Source: Trogon surrucura (Eukaryota; Chordata; Aves; Trogoniformes; Trogonidae). From it: 64,000 nt of DNA. The stretch covers positions 3,689,501 through 3,753,500 of the forward strand of contig CM036642.1 in NCBI GenBank assembly GCA_020746105.1, in the 5' to 3' direction. Shown here piece by piece: positions 25,593 through 38,200 of the stretch; the first letter of the stretch is position 1, and each line of letters starts with the position of its first letter. Below the pieces are notes generated by a model. That model was not told where the DNA came from. It made no database searches and saw only the letters and a program-made list of their open reading frames with translations. The position numbers were made by a program, and so were the translations under genes.

Positions 25593-28583
25593 ATGACAAG
25601 GGATTAAAAATGTGACAGCACTGTTCAGCCTGAGAGAGTCATGGATAAGCCACGTGCCTCACAATACAAAACACCAAAGCCAGCATTCATGTGTAAGCAT
25701 ATAGCTAATAAAGTATCCTCCCAAATCCGCACCAAAGTGCTCCACTCTCAGACTAAAGAAGATCCCAAAAATGATGTTGCTGCTGGCCTCAACGCCACCG
25801 GTCACACCCTCCGTCCCGAGTCTGGAGAATTCTGCGTGGAAAGGGCCAGTCAAGCAGGGGATTATTAGTGCCACAGCAGCCTGCCTGATGAGCAAATGTT
25901 TTTTAAAGCGAGGAGCTTCCCCTGCGCTGCCGTGCTGCGGTCTCACTCCAGCGAGTGGCTCCTGGTAATTGCTCACCCCGCAGCGGCAGGGCGGCCGGTT
26001 TGCTATTCAGCACTCTGCATCAGCTATTGAGCTCCTTCCAGCTTTATCGATTTTGCTGGTGATATTGTTCTGCATCCCATTTGTGTGCGCAGAACCTCAC
26101 TCCCCGACTCGATTCTTATCACATTTTTAATAACTCAGATCACCCGTGAAGCAGGGAGACAGTGATGGCTACCTGCATGCTGGAGACAAGTATGAAGATG
26201 GGCTCATTTCATTCTTAGTGACTCCAAGACCTTCCCACACTCTGCTCGACCTCAGCCCGTCCCAAGCCCCTGCAGGAACAGGATTCACTCAGTTCAGCCC
26301 GCACTGACAGTGTGCTGCCGCCCGCCCTCCCTCCTCTCTCTTGCTCACGCACACAGGTGATCATCCTCCTCTCTCAGTCACCGAAAGGAGTTCACCAGAT
26401 TTTTGGATCTGCGGATTAGCAGCCTCCAAGCCACCCTCTGATGCTGTCATTGCCCAGTGCCCAGCAGAGAAAGTCCCGGTGCTGTCAGCTCATCAGGCTG
26501 TCCTGCCCTCGCTCCCCGTGGTCCCAGCCAAGGATCTGGCCCTCTGACGGCACCAAAGGCTGATTTACACCAGGCACAGGCTCGCTGTGGGTCCAGAACA
26601 CGCTGTACTGCTCCTTCTCTATTTTTATGTGGGATGGGAAGGAGAATACTCAGCCAAGGCTTCCATTTCTCTATTAAGCCCTCGCTCTGGCAAAAATTCC
26701 ATTTCAAGAGTATCTAGCACTCAGAAAAGCTGTCACCCTCCAAACACAGCCTTCCAGTTCCCATAGTGAGATTGCCTGGCAGCTTTTACGCAAGAGCCAA
26801 ACCTTCAGCTAGTGCAGAGTCAGCACAGCTTTAGCGACTTTACTGCTGACATCACTGGATGCCAGTGTGCACCGTTAGTCACCGGTTTAGGGTTAACCAG
26901 AGAAGATCAAGTATCTCAGCTCTTGGTTCTTTGGACAAACAAAATTCTCCCCAGGAAGTCTCTTGACAAGACTGTGGGCTCCTGTGTCACCGAGGTCCCC
27001 CACAGCACTCTCCTACTGATGGAGATCGTTAACAGCACCAAGAGTACAAGGAGGAGGAAAAAGTTGCCAATCAATGAAGGACACAAACCACATTATAGTG
27101 ACCTCCTCTGCGAGACGCAGCAGTGGAGAAAATACCTCTTCTCACCACTCTGGATCCTGCTGCCCTCAGGCCTGAGCTGCAGAGTCTGTTAATCATTTCC
27201 TAAGAACACATTTACTTATTTACTCAAGTGGACAGTATTATGTAAAGTGCTTTATGTTTTTCTGGAAACGCTCAGTTTATTTATAAACTATTGACAGAGT
27301 CAATAAGTTTATAATGGGACACATGTAAAAATCAATTTCTCTGGAAATAAAAAAAAAGTCATCACAGCAACAAACTGTGGCCTTTTGAGTAGTTAAGTGG
27401 ATGTGGGAGACCTACCCAAGGCACCGTTATTTGACCAGTCTTGTAGTTAAAGAGGAACCGTGATCTCAATTAACTGAAGGACAATTTAGGGGAAATGCCC
27501 ATCTAGAATCTGGTTGCTCTGACACATCACAAGAGCATCATGTGCTAGGAAGAATGGGTCTTTTACCTCCTCATGCAAGGAGAGTTATTAAATTTTGGAG
27601 GTAGTTCTTCAAACAAGAGCTCCTTAGGAAAATACACTGCCCACACCCCTAGTGAAAGCAATTTACTTTAACTTCTCCGCGGGGAGCCTGAGGTTTGAAG
27701 AGTGACAAATCCTCAAAGAGCGAAGAGGTTAAGTGCTAGTGCTGGGACCTGAAGAGCACAGCTCTTGGAAAACAAGGGGCAGAAAGCCTGAAAGACAAAT
27801 AGAGCAAGACAGCATGAGGGCAGAGGAAAAGAGAGGGTTTTGCCCTCACATCAGAGGGCCTGCTCTGTACTCGAGAGAAGAATTCACCCAACAACTGGAA
27901 ATCAGAGGCTGGACTCCGAGCAATGCATAAAGAACACCCAGGCAGGTGAGGTAGCACAGGCAGCAAAGCGCAGGCAGGTACAGTTATCGCTTCGTCTAAA
28001 TCTTCCTTTTCTCATGCTAACTAGAATGAGGAGAAATTGCTTTGGCATCCTTGCAAAAACCTGATTTGTTTGCCCTGCCACCACATGCCGCTGGAAACAC
28101 GAACCATAAATCCAGGGAATGATCGGGGCTCTATGAAAAGGTTTGCATCCGCTACTGGGAATCGGGAAGGCTGGCTGGACGGCAAGGCAGAATTTGTCAA
28201 AGCCTAACAAGAGAGCCTGCCTTCTCCACCTGCGCCGGGGAGAGCGATGGTGCTCGCGGTCAGCAGAGCTGGCGCGGAGAGCTCGGACATGATGCCACGG
28301 AACCAGACACAAAGAGAAGGTAATTTCATGAAGCAGGACCAAAAGCTCCACAGCCCTGGTCAAACAATAAAGCTATAGTTCATTTTCCCTCTGCTTTGCT
28401 TTACATCATTCCCTCCTTCCAAAGGAAGGGCAGTGACAAGCTACTGCTGAACCCTGCGGTGTTGTCTGGGTGATTTGGGCACTGATTTCCCCTCCAGTTC
28501 CAACGGGGCATCCAGAGTAACAATTCAGCTTTAAAGCCTCATCCTATACGAAGGCCAACCTCTTTATAAATCACTAAACAGAG

Positions 28584-28637
28584 GAGAAAAAAAACAGGAA
28601 ACAAACAAAAAAAAAACCAACCCACAAACCAAACCAG
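28584..28637. repeat. A-rich low-complexity tract
   Basis: Two A runs of eight or more are followed by CAAACC-type units. Confidence 0.6.
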
Positions 28638-29519
28638 AACTGATTTATCAGGTCCCTGGAAATTGAATACAGGAGCTGTTTTATCAGCAACAACACCTCC
28701 ACACAATATTGTCGGGGAACAAAAGTGCATCCAATGAATAGACCCTCTGACTCAAGGCACTAGAGTAAAACTTCTTTACACCTTCCTCCTTACAGCAAAT
28801 TTTAACTGTTTCAATTATTTCTATCTAATCTCCTTGATAAACGTTTTAAAGTTTAAACTCAGCCTGAGGTCCATACATTATATTAAATTAAAAAAAAAAC
28901 AGAAGAGGGGAAAAAAAAACCCTCAACCAACTACACAGAATTAACAAGCTGAAATAATTAAATTGCAGCACAGGCATCCAACACCCCTCCTGTCTGCACT
29001 GCTGATTTCAAGGATTTCCAGCACTGGAAGGAATATTTTTTTTTCAACGCACAACAGACTGCTTGCAATACTCTATTGTTATTATCATTGTCACGGAGCA
29101 GACCATTGCCCCCTCACACCGTCACAGGGAGCAGCGAAGGGACGATGAGCATCTCTGGGCTCATCTCAGCCCCTGGGTCAGAGCTTGCCACTAATCAGTG
29201 GGAAATTTCAGGCCTCCCAGAAGGGTAGGTCCCAGAGCAAGGGAGAAGCCAGGGAGAAAACTGAGGCAAACTGACATTTTCTGCAAGAGGACGGAGGACA
29301 GAAGGGTGCCCAGCTGCCATGAGTACCCCTCGTACGCGATTGATGGATGTGGGGAAGAAAAACACAACAGAGCTGCTCTGCTCTGTGAAGACCCCCGGAA
29401 AATTTGTTGAGCTTCTGTTGCTGACAAAAAGGGTCCCTCGAGCTGGCTGAAGGAGGCTGGTAATGAATTTGCACGCAGCAGATCAGCCCGTGGATATTTT
29501 TACGTCAGGCTGCTCTCCT

Positions 29520-29760
29520 CGGCTCTGACGGCAGCGCGTTGGGGGTGAAGGACTTGCTTCTCATTTGCTCCCGCAACCTCCTGCCAAAAGCCGGCACCTG
29601 CTCTCAGGCACCGCTCTGCCTCCCCGCTGGCCGGCGGGGAGCGCGATGCCGGCGCTACCCGCAGCCGTCGGGTGGGCTGCGGAGGAGCCTTCACCCCCCA
29701 GTTGCCCCCCATCGTCCGCGCCGGGAGTCGCGGTGACTTGTCTCCACCTCACGCTCTGCA
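29520..29760. promoter_or_regulatory. CpG-rich intronic segment in intron 5
   Basis: By hand count about 25 CpG in 240 bases. A CRE-like TTACGTCA lies at its left edge (29500-29507). The flanks are AT-rich, so the segment stands out sharply. It is a candidate intragenic CpG island; no transcript start can be shown. Confidence 0.45.
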
Positions 29761-31159
29761 GAGAGCAGAGCTGCAACACACGACGAGCTGCTGGCCGGCA
29801 ATGTGCTTATTAAATAAAATTAATGCTAGAAGACGGAAACAGAATTCTTCCCTCCAACGCCGCAGGGCAGGTGTTTAATTCAGCATTTCATCCCCTTTTT
29901 TTGCCTGAAATATTTTTCCATTTCCAAACAGCTTAATGCTACACAGACTGTCTATTCCCCTTCTGATGGGTTCCCCCTCCCTTTAAAGCCGCCTTTTTGC
30001 TTGCTCCCCTTGACAGCAGTTCACTACGATTTTATCTTTCCTATTAGGCAGTGATTGCAAAGCCTCAGAGGGTTCATTAGGAGCTTGATAATCCCTCCAG
30101 GTTTATTAGTCTACGTTGCTCACTCCCATCTCTCATCCTCATTTAAATATTACTAATTTCCTTAAACATCTCCCTCCATCTGCCCAGGTTTTGCCCGATG
30201 TCACCTTTCGTAACGGTCCCTGCCAAAAATCCAGTTAGTTCTGCTGAGGGCTGGTCTTTTGCACAAAGTGGTAAAATAGCCTGGGTAAACAAATTAATAT
30301 CCTGTGAGACTGAACGGCAGCAAAATTCATTTCTTTCTCACCTGCCATAATTGCATTACACTAGATGAATGGGTTTCAAAGACAGATTTCAGCTCTTGAC
30401 CTCGAGCAAATGCTTACCTGTACCCATGCTAAAAACCTAGGGTGGCGGAGAGCTTAAGTTTTACAGTTATTGCTGTTGTCCAAGCTCCGTTCAGCAACAC
30501 GGACTCCGCTGTGCTGGTGACGTCCAAAAGAAATCCCTCACCACGTTCTTAGTCGTGGTCCATGGGCTGCACAGCAACTGCCAGGACAGGTGTGGGCAAG
30601 TGGAACAAGAAACGGTTGGTGGGACCAGAGGGCAATGGCAAAACTTGGGGTGAGATATCACAAAGCAGCTGCCACTGCCTTAAAACAAGTGGCCTTCACC
30701 TCCCCAGGACACAGCTCTTCCCTCCGTCCATCGCCAGCTGACCCCCTCCGGGCTCAGCCCTTCCTTTCGCTTCCCTGCCCAGTGCCCATCATCTGTGTGA
30801 GGATAAACAGGAGCAGTGAAGCTTGTTCTTGCTGGGCTGCTACTGAGCAAGGCTAGGACCTGTGGATCAAGTGCTAAGCAGGAATCAGAAGGCTATTAGT
30901 TCAGGTAGGAAGCTCGCAGCTTTTGCATTTTTCTCTTTTCTGACATCTCCTTTCCCTATCCCTTCTGTCCCGATCGCTCTCTTGGCTTTCAACCCCTCCG
31001 TTTCGCTCCTTCCCCCTCCCTCCTCTCCACTCCAGCTCTCCTGCCTACACATTTGGCTCCATCCGTTCCAGTCTGCCTCCCACCCAAACACAAAGCGTGA
31101 TTCAGCTCTCGGCTTTCCTGGCACACGCACACCCTGGCATAAATATTAATAGAAATTAG

Positions 31160-31480
31160 AGAATATGAGTATCATTTGGGGTTGGAAGGCACCTCCACTT
31201 AATCATCCAGCCGCACTCAGGTTTCCATCATCCCCACACCAGCATTAACAGGCAGGTATCTCGTCCCCCCAGCAGCAGCATATCCCCCATTCCACTTGGC
31301 AGCCTATCCAGGAGCCTTGTAGCTGCTGCAGCAATAGAAGTTTCTCTGATGTTTATTTTGGGTTTCCCCCTGCTGCTGCCTAAGCCCATTACTCCTTGTT
31401 TAGCACAGTACTCGGGGATTTAACCGCACGATCCCCCCATTAATGTTATTAGTAGCTATAAAGCCAAATCATCAGGGGCC
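31160..31480 (-). mobile_element. degraded CR1 LINE fragment, minus orientation
   Basis: Read on the plus strand the segment runs in the order expected of an antisense CR1 3' region: ATCATTTGGGGTTGGAAGGC, AATCATCCAG, then GGCAGCCTATCC, a GAAGTTTCTCTGATGT-like stretch, CCCATTACTCCTTGTT, and TTAGTAGCTATAAAGCC near 31.45 kb. Each piece resembles a part of the CR1 consensus as I remember it. The copy is clearly old and truncated. CR1 is the dominant LINE of birds and other sauropsids, so this supports the taxonomic call. Confidence 0.6.
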
Positions 31481-31995
31481 ACGCTGGAGATATACCCCGC
31501 CCTGCCTCTCAACATTTATGGTATCATCCTCCCTTTGTCTCACACAGCTGCTCTCAGAGATGCGGCAGCAAAGCCCTCTGCACGCACACCCCAGCCTGCC
31601 CTTCTCCTCGCCCAGGGGCTTACGCCTCCAGCGTAACCCTCCTGAGCCCTTGGTGAGGAACCACCCATGTGCTGGTGCTTCCCGAGGACCCACACGTCTC
31701 CCTGCACAAGCTGCAGTGCCTACAAATCCTGCCTTTGGCAGCTGCACGGGGCAGACTGGTGCTACCAGGCACGCGTTGGCTATCACCTCTCCAAGGGCAG
31801 GGCAGAGCAGGACTCTCCCCGGCTGATGCTCAGGTTCGCAGGGGACGCCCGTCCTCGCCTCCCTGCCCCTCCACCACAAATCCCCTGCTTTGCCAGCACG
31901 TAGCTCTTCCCAACACTCCCACGGGCCGGGGAGATCAGCTCCCATTAACATGACTCTACACGCGCACGGGAGAAAAGCCGAGAAAAACGTCTTAC

Positions 31996-32049
31996 CAGAT
32001 TAGTGAAGATATACGTGTAATAGGCAGACGCCATTCCCAGTTCAGCTGC
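31996..32049 (-). CDS. GRIK4: GRIK4 exon E5: amino-terminal domain micro-exon
   Basis: This is a very short exon of 54 bp encoding 18 residues, AAELGMASAYYTYIFTNL. The motif fits the segment AAELGM-SAYYTYIFTNL of kainate receptors, in lobe 2 of the amino-terminal domain. The acceptor is CTTCACAG and the donor CTG/GTAAGACG. It is phase 0 on both sides, so skipping it would delete 18 residues without a frameshift. It sits between the 3.0-kb intron 4 and the 9.4-kb intron 5, the longest complete intron in the window. Confidence 0.96.
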
Positions 32050-32640
32050 CTGTGAAGGAGAGGAAAGGAGATTAGACCAGAGCCTGACAATCTTCAATCT
32101 CCACTCCGGCAAGGCAGAGACTGGGCCACGTTTGCTTTTTCATCCTTATCGCTCCACTCCGTGCAAGCGCTGATGTCTTCCTGCAGGCAGGGGAGGCTGG
32201 GACACAGCCACACAATTTGACCTGTGAAATTAAAGTCCCGCGAACCAATTTTTCAGCAAGACTGAGCCTACCTCTGAGGTCTCCTCTCCTCAACAGCACT
32301 GACAAAGCACGTGCAGAGGCGCTGCCTGGCAGAGAGAAACCGCCCAGCACCGCGCGAGCCACAGCCCCGGACCCCTCTGACCATCCCTGCGCCCTCCACA
32401 AAACATTTTCAGCATTTGGCCCCATCCTGCAGGCGCATCCAGCCAAGGACAACCTAGAAGGGAGATGCCCACTGCAGGCAGAAGCTTTTGCAACCCCAGC
32501 AGACCCTGGCAAGGCGAGGAGGGGTCCTGCAACCCCAGCCTGGGGCTTCCAGAGCCCCTTGGGATGACGACTTCCTCGGGTGGACTGTGTGTTTGAAGGG
32601 AAGCAAGGTTGGCTGAGGTTTGCTACTTTTCTCCTGCTGA

Positions 32641-32698
32641 CAGCTGGACTCGATCTTAAAGGTCTTTTCCAACCTAAACCCTTCTGTGATTCTACAAA
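32641..32698 (+). mobile_element. CR1 LINE 3' tail, plus orientation
   Basis: The sequence GCTGGACTCGATCTTAAAGG, TCTTTTCCAACCTAAACCC, TTCTGTGATTCTACAAAG closely matches the remembered CR1 3' end (GGACT-GAT-ATCTTAAAGGTCTTTTCCAACC, then ATTCTATGATTCT). It is better preserved than the neighbouring CR1 copy. The 5' boundary is not clear; only the last 58 bases are recognisable. Confidence 0.7.
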
Positions 32699-34247
32699 GC
32701 AGCAGTTGAGAGAGCTCAGGGCTTGTCTCCTCTCACCACAAACGCGATGCTGAGAGAAAGGCAGAAAAAGCCCTTCTGGAGTTACAGAAAAAGGACAGTC
32801 ATCCCAGCGGTGGTTTTTCCACATGTATCAAGTCAGATTTGGGCTCCAGTCCCACAAATTAATTAGCATGAATGAAACCTAGTAATTCAGCCTGTTCTCC
32901 AGAATTTAGACAGGGTTGCAACAGCCACAGAAACAGGGGAAAAAAAAAAAAGGAGGATAAAAGTGTGCAGAGAGAAGGGCACAGATTTTTCCATGGGATG
33001 ATCTGTTCTAGAGATCACAGACCAGATCACTGAAGTCCTTTTCCAAAACTCAAAAATCTCAGTAAACAAGGAGTTGGTTGTGGGAACAGATGCTCAGGAA
33101 AGTGGGGGATTAATCTGCAGCTCCTCCTGAAAGCCTATGTTTCACTGCCAAGCACAGCTGGTCTCAGATCATGCTCCCGGACCTTGGCAAAGAGGTTTTC
33201 CCAACACCCCAGGCCACACCGAGGAACTGGAGGCAGGGAAGGAAGGAGCAAAGGCAGCACCTCCTCACTTGGGTTTAGCCCCTTTCTCCCCCAGAAGCTG
33301 GAGGATGGTGACAACAGAAAGCGAATGAAAGAAAAACACAGAGAAGAGGTGGCTTAGATCGCACCTCTCCCTGTTCCTGCCTGTTCTTTACCTATTTCTG
33401 TGCAAAATCTGGTTGCACGTTGTCCCTCTGTCCCTTGCACAGGCAAAGTGCACACGGCAAAGTCATTTGAGCTTGACTCCAGGTGAGGCTGCCGACCTGC
33501 CTTTCAGCCAGCTTCCCAGACAGCTGCCTCATTTTTAAGCCCCGACACAATAAAACCTGGCACCCACTTCCCTCCCTTTTCCCTTCCTGGGGACAGCGAT
33601 AATGTCAGCTCTCTCTCTGACCCACTTTGAAGTCGGTACATTTGATTTCAAGGGCAGAAAATCAAAGCGCTTCTTCCTGCGAGCATCGCTCCCACCCGTT
33701 CCCCGCGCCCGCTGCCAGGTGGGCAGCTGGGACAGGCTGGTAATCGAGGAAGCAACCAGGTGTCTCCAGACCATATGTGGAGGGTAAGAGATGAGAAACT
33801 GCAATTTCTCTTATCGTCCAAGGCCAGGACCCATCTCCTGAGAGAGCTCTGACACGAGGAATTTTCAAAACAGGAATTTTCTTTGTGGGCAGAGGACAAG
33901 CATTTACCTGCTTGCTCACCACAACCACACTCCCTACTCTGGTTGCACCTCTATAAAGAAAATACTTTCCGAGATGCAAGAAGCTGCCAGATCAGAAGCT
34001 CTTTATTTATTATGTTCCCTTCCTACAATCCTCTAGCTGGGAAGACTACATTAGGTTTTACTGAACTGCTGAAAAATCGTGGCAATCTCTGACATCTTTA
34101 TCAGTCATGGTAGAAGGATGCTCGAGCCGGGGAGGGAGGCTGCGGGTGCCCAAAGAGTGCTGCTGTGTGCCTGTGGGAAGTCACTATAGCAACAGAGGAG
34201 GGGGACAGCCCTCAGCAGCCAGGCAGCACATAACAAGGAACAGGACC

Positions 34248-34325
34248 AAAAAAAAAAAGAAGAAAAAAACCCCACCACACTCTGCACAGAGGGGACACAA
34301 AAAAAAAACCCCAAACAAACCCCAA
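34248..34325. repeat. A-rich tract with CCCCA units
   Basis: Three A runs are separated by GAAG, CCCCACC and a 20-base unique stretch, ending in CCCCAAACAAACCCCAAACC. Confidence 0.6.
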
Positions 34326-34521
34326 ACCTGCCTACTTAGAACTGCAAAACTGCAAGCAGTAGAATAAAAACCCTAGGGGAGGTGGGGAGTAACATAAACA
34401 GCTCTAATGGCTTCCGCTAGTTGTCATTAGGGAAAAATCTGATACAGTCAAGGCCCCTGAATGACTGACTCCCCGATACCACAGCCAGGATGCTGGTTTT
34501 AATACCCGCACCTATAGCTGA

Positions 34522-34536
34522 GGGGGGGGGGGGGGG
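34522..34536. repeat. 15-base G run
   Basis: An uninterrupted run of 15 G on the plus strand. Its length is likely to vary or be misassembled. Confidence 0.85.
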
Positions 34537-35093
34537 CACTGCTTGGATGCTGCCTCTATTCAGGAAAGTACCTCTTGTTCCTTCCAGGAGGTGGGAAACT
34601 CTACACAACTTCAGACTCCATCTGGAGCCACTGCTCGGTTTTAAAGTAGACTATCAAAACAAACGCTAAAAACTGCAGCAAGAGACCATTTAAAAATAAA
34701 CATGATTAAAATAAAATCTAGGTTAATAAGACAATAAAAAAAAGGGAAGCAAAAAGAAAGTTAGAAATGCACTTGGAGAAAAAGAGAAAAAAGCTATTGC
34801 ACTGATTGACTAATTTCAGAGCGCTGAGCAGCCTCCACGGCTGTTGGATGGCAACAGGAGCCACGAGCACACACCACAGACACAGTCCTGGAAAGAGAGA
34901 CCAAATTATTTTCTCCAGAAACTCCATCAGTGGCAATTCCCCTCTCAGCAGAGACCATTTCCGCTGCTGCTGCGAGAATTTTTACACTCCATTATCACAC
35001 AACACCTGCACGTGCAAGCTCCTGTACTGCCCAAAGTACCTTGTTCCGTGGAAGCAGCAGCATTTACAACCGTGACACTTAAGAGACACTTAC

Positions 35094-35272
35094 CTTCTGC
35101 AAAATGGTGTGAGACATGGAAGCGTTGGCATGTACGATGATGGTTGCTGTTTTGTCATCTCGGATCTCTTTCAGGAGCGGGGTGGGATCCCGGCTGTCAT
35201 CCAGCATCCTGACTGAGAGAGTGTCCTTGGAAATGAGGAACTGCCGAAGCAACTTCTCTAGGTTTAAAAGGC
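35094..35272 (-). CDS. GRIK4: GRIK4 exon E4: amino-terminal domain
   Basis: This 179-bp exon starts with GC, completing the split Cys codon, and continues [59 protein letters not shown]. It is part of lobe 2 of the amino-terminal domain. NAS is a glycosylation sequon that I recall as conserved in GluK4. The acceptor has a long pyrimidine tract ending TTTATTTAAAG, and the donor is AAG/GTAAGTGT. It enters in phase 1 and leaves in phase 0. The [23 protein letters not shown] run is a strong kainate-subunit signature. Confidence 0.97.
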
Positions 35273-38200
35273 CTTTAAATAAAAGGGAGGGGAAAAAAAA
35301 ACCCAGATACCTTTAAACGTCCCTGCTGCAGGTTTCTTAGTCAAGAAAGCATATTTGATAGTCTGTCTCTTCTATCCAGCTGCTGAGCTTCATCAGGAAA
35401 TAACCTCCTGTCAACTCTGATTGACCACACACCACCAGATGCAATCATTAGCAAGCGCATCAGACAGCAAACGCAGCCACACATCCCATCCTGACAGAAA
35501 GACAATGCAGAAAGAAGGAGGAAAGCCGAACTGAAAGGGACTGGTAAGGTCAGAGCAGAAATACACGCCAGTAGGTGGAGGGGCAAAGCCCACCTCGAGT
35601 CAGAGCTCTGCTCCTAACCCCACGGTACTTTGGACTGCGTGAAACCACTCAGTCCCCAGCAGGTCAGGGGCTGGGGAAGTGATACGGCGCGATGGGATTA
35701 GCGTTGGAGCGCGTTGCGTTCAAGGACTCCCAGCGCTTCACAAAGGCAGCAAAGCAGTGCATTAAAGGGGATACAGCCAAGATGAGGAGCCTCTCGTTCA
35801 CAGTGAGGGTTTTTCAGCACGTTGACATCACACTGAGCTCCTTATGACACATTTGCCTCTTTGCTTTTCTCCAAGTACAGGTGGGAACTCAGTAAGGGAC
35901 CACAAAAACAGGGCTTTTCTGGATCATGCCATCTTCTTTTTATTTCTCCCTAGCCAGTGAATTCACTGTGTGCACAGGATACCTGGGCTAGACCTCACCT
36001 GAATACTTTCCTTGTGTGCTAGCTCAAGCGAACAGTACATTTTACCTAAGCCTTCCTCTTGATTCTTGTGAGGTTTGTTTTCACCTTATTGCACATCTGC
36101 AATGGACCAGACAGGTTGCTGCAAGCAACAGTCCTCAGAATGTCAAGTTTCCTTACAGCTCATCCCAGCAATATCTGCTGCTGCAAAACTGAGGAAGATT
36201 TTAAGAGCACTTCGCTAACTTAATAGAGATACCGCATTAAAAAAGACGACATGGGAATTTACCCTTCTTTTCCTCACAATGATTTAAATTTTGCACTCAC
36301 TTTTGGACAGAACTAAAGGAAAAGGGAGAGCTGCACTACTCTGCATACCCTGTGCTGGTGGAAGAAACCTAGATTTACACCACGACGTGATTTTCAAGGC
36401 AACAGAAAATCAGGGAAAGGCGTGGGTGTCTGGAGGGAAATCTTCAGCCATCCCCTTTGGAAATGCACCTTTTCTATTTAATTTCCTGTAGAAATAAAAT
36501 TAGATCCTACTCCTTAACGCCAAGGGTTGTGTATCTCAGCTGTAAGTTAATCTTGCAAACTGGAGAGCATCCCTCTGCCAACTGCTATGACTTTGTGATG
36601 CACATCAGACCCTCAGCTTGCTCCTCAGTCTTCTCTTTGCTGCCTACATCAGTGCCTTCTCCTCCAGCCCACAGCTCGCCAGGGCACACGAGCCACGGTT
36701 CAGAGGACCAGTTCTGTTTACGGCTGTACTGGGTTTGTGCTGGTGAAATCCTCGACCCTAATGGCTGGGAAGAGAAGTGGTGATCGCCATCGTCCAGCCT
36801 CGTTCTTAGACCCAACAACATGGCTCCAAATATCTCCCTGCAGCCCTACGGTGTGCACAAGCTTTTTGACCTCAGTGCCTTGGTCTCCCTTCCTAAACAC
36901 CGGGTGTTATCCCCACCCCTCTGACAATCAGAGCTTGCAGAGCAGCTCCTGTGAAGTCTATGCACCCCTGTGTTTGCCTGTGTCAGCTTTTTCAGGGTAA
37001 GGTTTCTGCCTATTCACACAAAGCCTTACACGTTAAGACTTCAGAGCAATTCACAAACTAGCTAATTATTCCACGCCACAGAGAAACCAAGTCACATCAT
37101 CTTATTCTATTCACCACCGCATTACCGTTAGGCTGGCCTGAGTTCATTGACTTTGAGGGTCATTTTCTGCTTCTGCCAGAAGAAATTACAATCAGTCCCC
37201 TGAGGAAGGATGCGACTCCTTACAGTGATAGTATGAGCGTGACGGGATAGGACCCGGGAGTCCCATCACACAGCCTTGTACTTACACCAAAACAGCAAAG
37301 GTTTTCCCTCCTGGGATCCAAATAATAACATCCCTCAAAACAGCATTTCCTCCCCGATGTGTAGACAGCTCATACGCTCCCCTTATTTGCCTCCAGGGAA
37401 CCTTCCAAAAGCCCAAAGTGCCTCAAGTTAGCCATTTAAGGACCATGCTTATGAGCCCTGCTTGTCCTAACAGAAAATGAGGGCTTGTGCTCCTACAGGA
37501 AGCTGGATTACGCCTGTTCTGCACTCAGTTATAGTCAGAGCATGCTATGCTTCAAGCCTAATTCAGGTAAGGTCCTTGCTGAGCCCAAACAGGGGTTCAC
37601 GAAAGGCAACCCCTGCCACTGTTTCCCTGGGGAAGGACTTGGGTTGCACAGCACATCCTAAATACTATCCAGGAATACCAGAGCAAAATAAACCAATTAA
37701 CAGGGTGTTATTTTAATGCAAGTAATTTGGTTCCCAAGGTTTTGATCCAGTCAAATCAAGAATCACATTAATACCAGGGAGGTATTAATATTCCAGTGGG
37801 AGGTTCCTGCGTGTTTTGGCAGGGAGCTGGGCAGAAGGGCAGGGCTGAGCTGATGTGTGTGTGTGCTCCGTGCCTGGCAGCAGCATGAGGACAGAGCTGA
37901 GAGCATGCTGCACGGCAGGTGAGAAAAACTAATTATCTTTTCTTCCTTTTCTTTTTTTTTTCCCCTTCCCTTTTGCTTCAGGATAGACAATGAAAAATTC
38001 CAGCACCAGGAGTAATGTAGGAGACCATTTGCATTATTTTAATTGCATAATTTTGGGTCAGGTCCTCCGCTGGAGTAAATCTGAGCATGCTTACTGAAGG
38101 CAATTTACTGACTGATATCAGCTGAGGATATGATCTCCTCCGGGCACACAAAGCAAAAAGAAAAGACAAAGACACCCTTACTCCTCCTGTCCCTGTGCAG

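Larger units (their letters stand above)
22580..31995 (-). other. GRIK4 intron 5 (9.4 kb)
   Basis: This is the longest complete intron in the window. It holds MIR-like SINE relics at 24.93-25.18 and 25.56 kb, a weaker one near 27.7 kb, A-rich low-complexity DNA at 28.58-28.64 kb, a CpG-rich segment at 29.52-29.76 kb, a polypyrimidine stretch at about 30.94-31.06 kb, and a degraded CR1 LINE at 31.16-31.48 kb. I see no coding exon other than those listed. Confidence 0.8.
32050..35093 (-). other. GRIK4 intron 4 (3.0 kb)
   Basis: This intron holds a CR1 3' tail at 32.64-32.70 kb in plus orientation, an A-rich tract at 34.25-34.33 kb and a 15-base G run at 34522-34536. The rest is unique sequence. 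A 250-residue open frame on the minus strand at 32.07-32.82 kb shows no recognisable domain. Confidence 0.8.

Noticed and set aside
32072..32824. 250-codon minus-strand frame next to E5
   Set aside because: It overlaps the CR1 tail and contains no recognisable domain.
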